DNA of 64,000 nucleotides from Siccibacter colletis (GTDB lineage Bacteria; Pseudomonadota; Gammaproteobacteria; Enterobacterales; Enterobacteriaceae), in assembly GCF_000696575.1 (NCBI RefSeq), contig NZ_JMSQ01000001.1, positions 62,001 to 126,000 on the forward strand, given 5' to 3'. Below the pieces are notes generated by a model. It made no database searches and had not been told where the DNA came from. It saw only the letters and a program-made list of their open reading frames with translations. Positions 59,165 through 64,000 of the stretch are shown piece after piece. Each line of letters opens with the position of its first letter. Positions within the stretch are counted from its first letter, which is position 1. The translations under genes and the position numbers were made by a program.

Positions 59165-60480
59165 CAACCAAGCTCCTTCGCCAGACGGGTGAATATCTCA
59201 CCGCGCTGCTCAAAATTCTTAAACTGATCGAGGCTGGCGCAGGCCGGTGACAGCAGCACCATATCACCCGGCTGCAGCTGCCCGGCGAGGCGCTGAATGG
59301 CCTGCTCCATCGTCCCGGTCTGTACTGCGACGTCCGGGCGCAGACCGGCCAGCAGCGCACCGTCGCGTCCGAAGCACCACAGGCGAATATTATCGCCGTC
59401 GAGGTAGCGACGCAGCGGTGAGAAATCGGCTGACTTCCCGTCACCGCCCAGTAGCAGATGCAGCGTGCCGTCAACCTGTAGCCCGTTCAGCGCCGCTTCG
59501 GTACTGCCGACGTTGGTGGCCTTCGAATCGTTGATCCAGCGCACGCCATTATGCTGCCAGGCGAGCTGGAAGCGGTGCGGCAGACCGGTAAAGGTGGTTA
59601 ACGCCTTCAGGCTACTGGCGCGCGGCAGGCCGGCGGCATCCGCCAGCGCCAGCGCCGCCAGGGCGTTGGTGTAATTGTGCTGACCTACCAGCGTCATCTC
59701 TTTGACGTTCAGGACTTTCTCGCCCTTTACCCGCAGCCAGGTCTCGCCCTGCTGACGGTTAAGGTGATAGTCGCCCACGTCGATGCCGAAGCTGATGCAG
59801 CGCTCATCCGCGCCGCGCACCGGCATGGTCAGGGCATCATCCGCATTCACCACGCAGGTGGTGGCGTTTTCATAGATGCGTAGTTTCGCACCGCGATACT
59901 GCTGCAGTCCGAACGGGTAGCGATCCATATGATCTTCGGTCACGTTGAGAATTGTGGCCGCTACCGCTTTCAGGCTGCTGGTGGTTTCCAGCTGGAAGCT
60001 GGAAAGCTCCAGAACGTAAAGCTCACGGCCCGGCTCGAGCAGCATCAGGGCTGGCAGGCCAATATTGCCGCCAATGCCAACGTTGACGCCTGCCGCTTTC
60101 GCCATCTCGCCGACCAGCGTGGTAACGGTGCTTTTGCCGTTAGAGCCGGTGATCGCCACGATGGGGGCCTGCGCCTCACGGCAAAACAGTTCGATATCGC
60201 CAACGATCTCCACGCCAGCCTCCGCCGCTGCACTCAGCGACGGGTGTGCCAGCGCCATACCAGGGCTTGCGACAATCAGATCCGCCGCCAGCAGCCAGTC
60301 ATCGTTCAGGCTGCCGAGATGGCGCTCGACCGTTTCCGGCAGCTTATCCAGCCCCGGCGGCGTCAGACGCGTGTCCATGACGCGCGGCGTTACGCCACGC
60401 GCGAGGAAGTAATCCACGCAGGACAGCCCGGTGAGACCCAGTCCAATAATGACGACGTTTTTGCCCTGGTAAGCAGACAT
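59164..60480 (-). CDS. murD: UDP-N-acetylmuramoyl-L-alanine-D-glutamate ligase
   Basis: MurD adds D-glutamate to UDP-MurNAc-L-Ala. The 438-residue ligase has the N-terminal dinucleotide-type fold [20 protein letters not shown], the ATP loop [11 protein letters not shown] near 110, and the C-terminal-domain [17 protein letters not shown] motif, in which the family's lysine is followed by ATN. It begins two bases after the mraY stop and overlaps ftsW. Confidence 0.97.
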   Translation of the reverse strand: MSAYQGKNVVIIGLGLTGLSCVDYFLARGVTPRVMDTRLTPPGLDKLPETVERHLGSLNDDWLLAADLIVASPGMALAHPSLSAAAEAGVEIVGDIELFCREAQAPIVAITGSNGKSTVTTLVGEMAKAAGVNVGIGGNIGLPALMLLEPGRELYVLELSSFQLETTSSLKAVAATILNVTEDHMDRYPFGLQQYRGAKLRIYENATTCVVNADDALTMPVRGADERCISFGIDVGDYHLNRQQGETWLRVKGEKVLNVKEMTLVGQHNYTNALAALALADAAGLPRASSLKALTTFTGLPHRFQLAWQHNGVRWINDSKATNVGSTEAALNGLQVDGTLHLLLGGDGKSADFSPLRRYLDGDNIRLWCFGRDGALLAGLRPDVAVQTGTMEQAIQRLAGQLQPGDMVLLSPACASLDQFKNFEQRGEIFTRLAKELG

Positions 60481-60482
60481 AG

Positions 60483-61565
60483 TTAACGCACCTTCAGGGT
60501 TGCCAGGCCAATCAGCACCAGCATCAGCGAAATAATCCAGAAGCGCACGATGACGCGCGGCTCCGGCCAGCCTTTCAGTTCATAGTGGTGATGAATCGGC
60601 GCCATACGGAAAATACGCTGGCCGCGCAGCTTGAACGAGCCAACCTGCAGGATCACCGACAGGGTTTCCACCACGAAGACGCCGCCCATGATCAGCAGCA
60701 GGAACTCCTGACGCAGCAGCACGGCGATGATGCCAAGCGCGCCGCCCAGCGCCAGCGAGCCGACATCGCCCATAAATACCTGCGCCGGATAGGTGTTGAA
60801 CCACAGGAAGCCAAGCCCTGCCCCGACAATGGCGGTACACACAATCACCAGTTCGCCAGCGTGACGCAGATAAGGGATATGCAAATAGTTGGCGAAGTTC
60901 ATGTTACCCGTCGCCCAGGCCACCAGCGCAAAGCCCGCCGCGACCAGCACGGTCGGCATAATAGCCAGACCATCAAGACCGTCGGTCAGGTTGACCGCGT
61001 TACCGGTGCCAACAATCACGAAGTAAGCCAGCAGGATGTAGAAGATGCCGAGCTGGGGCATCACGTCCTTGAAGAACGGCACCACCAGTTCTGTCGCAGG
61101 GGTATCTTTCCCGGCCAGATAGAGCGCAAAGGCTACCACCAGCGCGATGACCGACATCCAGAAATACTTCCAGCGCGCGATCAGGCCTTTGGTGTCTTTA
61201 CGCACCACTTTGCGATAGTCATCGACGAAGCCAATCGCGCCGTAGCCTACCAGCACGAACAGCACGCACCAGACGTACGGGTTTGACGGGTAGGCCCAGA
61301 GCAGCACCGACACCACGATAGAGAACAGGATCAGGATGCCGCCCATGGTCGGGGTGCCGCGCTTGCTGAAGTGCGACTCCGGACCATCGTTACGCACCAC
61401 CTGACCAAAAGAGAGCTCCTGCAGGCGCGCAATCAGGCGCGGCCCCAGCCACAGAGAGATAAACAGCGCGGTCAGCAGGCTGACAATGGCCCTGAACGTC
61501 AGATAGGAAAAGACGTTAAAGCCGGAATAATATTTGACCAGATGTTCGGCCAGCCACACTAACAT
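60483..61565 (-). CDS. mraY: Phospho-N-acetylmuramoyl-pentapeptide transferase MraY
   Basis: MraY moves phospho-MurNAc-pentapeptide from UDP onto undecaprenyl phosphate, giving lipid I. The 360-residue integral membrane enzyme has ten membrane segments and the acidic catalytic motifs FVDDYRK (the DDxxK-type aspartates near 115), [10 protein letters not shown] near 265 in the family's core, and the late histidine motif [10 protein letters not shown]. Its ATG overlaps the murF stop by seven bases, as in the E. coli cluster. Confidence 0.97.
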   Translation of the reverse strand: MLVWLAEHLVKYYSGFNVFSYLTFRAIVSLLTALFISLWLGPRLIARLQELSFGQVVRNDGPESHFSKRGTPTMGGILILFSIVVSVLLWAYPSNPYVWCVLFVLVGYGAIGFVDDYRKVVRKDTKGLIARWKYFWMSVIALVVAFALYLAGKDTPATELVVPFFKDVMPQLGIFYILLAYFVIVGTGNAVNLTDGLDGLAIMPTVLVAAGFALVAWATGNMNFANYLHIPYLRHAGELVIVCTAIVGAGLGFLWFNTYPAQVFMGDVGSLALGGALGIIAVLLRQEFLLLIMGGVFVVETLSVILQVGSFKLRGQRIFRMAPIHHHYELKGWPEPRVIVRFWIISLMLVLIGLATLKVR

Positions 61566-62917
61566 GTCCTGTTCTCCTGTAATGCGTGTACTACCTCTTC
61601 CATGGCGGCACTGCGTGAGCCCTTCACTAAAATGACGATCGGGGAATGTTCAGCGATAAGCTGCTGTAAACGCGCGATTAACGCGCCTTTTTCTTTGAAA
61701 TGTTCGCCAGCCAGGCTGGCACTGCTGATAGCTTCGCTCAGTGTGCCGACGCTCAGCACCAGGTCAACGCCTGCGGCTTTCGCCGCCTCGCCCACCTGAC
61801 GGTGGCACTCCAGCGCGTCGTCGCCCAGCTCCGCCATATCGCCAACCACCATCACGCGCATGCCTGGCATTTCGCTCAGCACCTGCGCGGCGGCGGTCAT
61901 CGAGCCGACGTTAGCGTTATAGGAGTCATCCAGCAGCAGCTGGTTTTCACTCAGCGGGATCGGGAACAGACGGCCCGGCACGGCTTTGAGCGTGGCGAGG
62001 CCAGCTTTCACCGCGTCGAGCGACGCGCCTACCGCCATTGCCAGCGAGGTTGCTGCCAGCGCATTAGCAATGTTGTGGCGACCCGGCAGCGGCAGCGTGA
62101 CGTCGATATTGCCGACCGGGGTCTGCAGCGTGAATTCAGTTCCGTGCGCGGTCATGTGCACGTTAGTGGCGGTAAAATCGCTCTGTGCCGCGTTGGGTGA
62201 GAAACGCCAGGTTTTACGCTCGCCAATAACGCTCTGCCAGTTCAGCCAGTCGTTATTGTCGGCGTTGATAATGGCAATGCCGTTAGCGGGCAGGCCGGTG
62301 AAGATTTCGCCTTTCGCTTTGGCAACGCCGGCAAGCGAGCCGAAACCTTCGAGATGCGCTGCCGCCAGGTTATTAACCAGCGCCGCTTCCGGACGCGTCA
62401 GGCTGACGGTCCAGGCGATCTCGCCCTGGTGATTCGCGCCCAGCTCAATGACGGCATAGTCGTGCTCCGGGGTGAGGCGCAGCAGCGTCATTGGCACGCC
62501 GATGTCGTTGTTGAGGTTGCCGGCGGTATAGAGCGTGTTGCCGCACTGATTCAGGATCGAGGCGGTCATCTCTTTTACCGAGGTTTTACCGGAGGAGCCG
62601 GTGAGCGCGACCACGCGGGTTGGCACCTGCTGGCGCACCCAGGCACCCAGTTCGCCAAACGCCAGACGCGTGTCTTCCACTACCAGCTGCGGCAGATCGG
62701 TCTCCAGCAAACGGCTCACCAGCAGCGCGCCCGCGCCGCGATCTTTCGCCTGCTGTGCAAAATCGTGCGCGTCAAAACGCTCGCCCTTCAGCGCGACAAA
62801 CAGGCAGCCCGGGGTGATTTTGCGCGTGTCGGTGGTCACATCGTCGATGGCGATATCTGCGCCGTGATGGTCGGCGCGCAGAATACCTGCGAGCTGGCTC
62901 AGTGAGACGCGGATCAT
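61559..62917 (-). CDS. murF: UDP-MurNAc-tripeptide D-alanyl-D-alanine ligase
   Basis: MurF adds D-Ala-D-Ala, made by DdlB, to complete the UDP-MurNAc-pentapeptide. The 452-residue ligase has the ATP loop [11 protein letters not shown] near 107-117, [13 protein letters not shown], the LGANHQGEI motif with its catalytic histidine, and [11 protein letters not shown] characteristic of MurF. It overlaps murE by four bases (ATGA) and mraY by seven, so it is translated from a continuous coupled transcript. Confidence 0.97.
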   Translation of the reverse strand: MIRVSLSQLAGILRADHHGADIAIDDVTTDTRKITPGCLFVALKGERFDAHDFAQQAKDRGAGALLVSRLLETDLPQLVVEDTRLAFGELGAWVRQQVPTRVVALTGSSGKTSVKEMTASILNQCGNTLYTAGNLNNDIGVPMTLLRLTPEHDYAVIELGANHQGEIAWTVSLTRPEAALVNNLAAAHLEGFGSLAGVAKAKGEIFTGLPANGIAIINADNNDWLNWQSVIGERKTWRFSPNAAQSDFTATNVHMTAHGTEFTLQTPVGNIDVTLPLPGRHNIANALAATSLAMAVGASLDAVKAGLATLKAVPGRLFPIPLSENQLLLDDSYNANVGSMTAAAQVLSEMPGMRVMVVGDMAELGDDALECHRQVGEAAKAAGVDLVLSVGTLSEAISSASLAGEHFKEKGALIARLQQLIAEHSPIVILVKGSRSAAMEEVVHALQENRTC

Positions 62918-64000
62918 GCTACCACCCCCAGCAAGCGCGCTGCGGTAACGCGATCGGAATAGTCGAGACGGCGGTTACCGACAATCTGGTAATCCTCATG
63001 CCCTTTACCGGCGATCAGCACGACGTCGTTTTCCTGCGCCTGCATAATGGCGTTGGTCACCGCTTCGGCACGGCCTTCAACGGCGCGCACGCGGCCTGCG
63101 TCCAGCATGCCCGCCAGGATATCAGTGATAATCGCTTTCGGATCTTCGGTGCGCGGATTGTCGTCGGTCACGATCACCACGTCAGAGAACTCTTCAGCAA
63201 TCGCGCCCATCAGCGGACGTTTGCCTTTGTCACGATCCCCGCCGCAGCCGAACACACACCAGAGCTTACCGGCGCAGTGCAGGCGCGCGGCCTGCAGCGC
63301 TTTCTCCAGCGCGTCAGGCGTATGAGCATAATCCACCACGACAGTAGGTTTGCCCGGTGCGCTGAACACTTCCATCCGGCCACAGACCGGCTGCAGGCGG
63401 GAAGCGGTTTTCAGCAACGCGTCGAGCGGATACTCCAGCGCCAGCAGCGTAGCCAGGGCCAGCAGCAGATTGCTGACGTTAAACGCGCCCATCAGGCGGC
63501 TTTCGATCTCGCCCTCGCCCCATGACGAAGAGAAACGAATAGTGGCTCCGCTGTCGTGGTACTCCACCGCGTCGGCGCGCAGCCAGCGGCCATGACAACC
63601 GGGATTGATGTTGTTTTCCATCGACACCGCAACGGCGTCCGGCAGACTCGCCAGCCAGCGGTTACCGACTTCATCGTCGGCATTAACGATTGCCTGCCCA
63701 TAGTGATGGCTGGAGAACAGCTGCCATTTCGCGGCTTCGTACTGCTCCATGTCCCCGTGATAATCGAGGTGGTCGCGGCTGAGGTTAGTAAATACTGACG
63801 CGGCAAATTTCAGTGCCGCTACGCGATGCTGCACCAGGCCATGCGAAGAGACCTCCATCGCCGCCAGCGTTGCGCCCTGATCTGCCAGGTTAGCGAGTAC
63901 TTGCTGTACGTCTACCGCCGAGCCGGTGGTATTTTCGGTGGGGCTGACTTTACCCAATAGACCATTACCGACGGTACCCATTACGGCGCTGGTTTCGCCC
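62914..64000 (-). CDS. murE: UDP-MurNAc-L-Ala-D-Glu:meso-diaminopimelate ligase MurE, partial
   Basis: MurE adds meso-diaminopimelate to the stem peptide. The C-terminal 361 codons are present. The frame continues through the window edge (…[16 protein letters not shown]), so the N-terminal 130 or so residues, including the ATP P-loop, are missing and the apparent start at 63981 is internal. Visible features are [11 protein letters not shown]-like [42 protein letters not shown], and the DNPR motif in [13 protein letters not shown] that selects diaminopimelate over lysine, as expected for a Gram-negative wall. Confidence 0.97.
   Translation of the reverse strand, partial: GETSAVMGTVGNGLLGKVSPTENTTGSAVDVQQVLANLADQGATLAAMEVSSHGLVQHRVAALKFAASVFTNLSRDHLDYHGDMEQYEAAKWQLFSSHHYGQAIVNADDEVGNRWLASLPDAVAVSMENNINPGCHGRWLRADAVEYHDSGATIRFSSSWGEGEIESRLMGAFNVSNLLLALATLLALEYPLDALLKTASRLQPVCGRMEVFSAPGKPTVVVDYAHTPDALEKALQAARLHCAGKLWCVFGCGGDRDKGKRPLMGAIAEEFSDVVIVTDDNPRTEDPKAIITDILAGMLDAGRVRAVEGRAEAVTNAIMQAQENDVVLIAGKGHEDYQIVGNRRLDYSDRVTAARLLGVVA

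Overview
This window is core chromosome of a member of the Enterobacteriaceae. Nearly every gene is a close, same-length match to an Escherichia coli counterpart, and the order follows the E. coli 2-4 minute region: thpR-sfsA-dksA-gluQ-pcnB-folK, panBCD, yadE, yadHG, can, hpt, gcd, cueO, yacC-speED, yacL, acnB, lpd-aceF-aceE-pdhR, aroP, ampED, nadC, ppdD-hofBC, guaC, coaE-zapD-yacG, mutT-secA-secM, lpxC and the dcw cell-wall/division cluster down to murE. Departures from E. coli K-12 point to an Enterobacter, Leclercia or Lelliottia type organism. These are: no yad fimbrial operon between folK and panB, no yacH by acnB, a second membrane PQQ dehydrogenase, a chromosomal traT, and a transporter/GH43 pair beside aroP. 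The genus call is inference only.

Layout. 1-4.6 kb: RNA and folate genes (2H RNA phosphoesterase, SfsA, DksA, GluQ, poly(A) polymerase with a non-canonical AUU start, FolK). 4.7-7 kb: pantothenate synthesis. 7-11.5 kb: YadE deacetylase, YadGH exporter, carbonic anhydrase, Hpt. 11.7-16.6 kb: two convergent membrane-bound PQQ dehydrogenases. 16.9-18.5 kb: CueO with a textbook CueR promoter, followed by a non-coding stretch holding a two-unit repeat that looks like a type I-F CRISPR mini-array. 19-21.6 kb: YacC, spermidine synthesis, YacL. 21.7-33 kb: aconitase B, a TraT lipoprotein and the pyruvate dehydrogenase locus with its PdhR operator. 33.5-37.5 kb: AroP and a probable xylo-/arabino-oligosaccharide uptake and cleavage operon. 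37.5-43 kb: AmpDE, NadC and type IV pilin assembly genes. 43-46.4 kb: GuaC, CoaE, ZapD, YacG, MutT. 46.5-64 kb, minus strand: SecA/SecM, LpxC and the tightly overlapped FtsZ-FtsA-FtsQ-DdlB-MurC-MurG-FtsW-MurD-MraY-MurF-MurE cluster, cut by the window end inside murE.

Most of the window is ordinary core genome. I found no tRNA, rRNA, insertion sequence, prophage or cas gene. The parts that merit attention are intergenic: the CRISPR-like repeat pair, the gene-poor stretch between acnB and traT, and several well-formed operators (CueR, PdhR, CRP at gcd, a palindrome in the lpd promoter). Comparisons with E. coli proteins are from memory of the families; no search was run.
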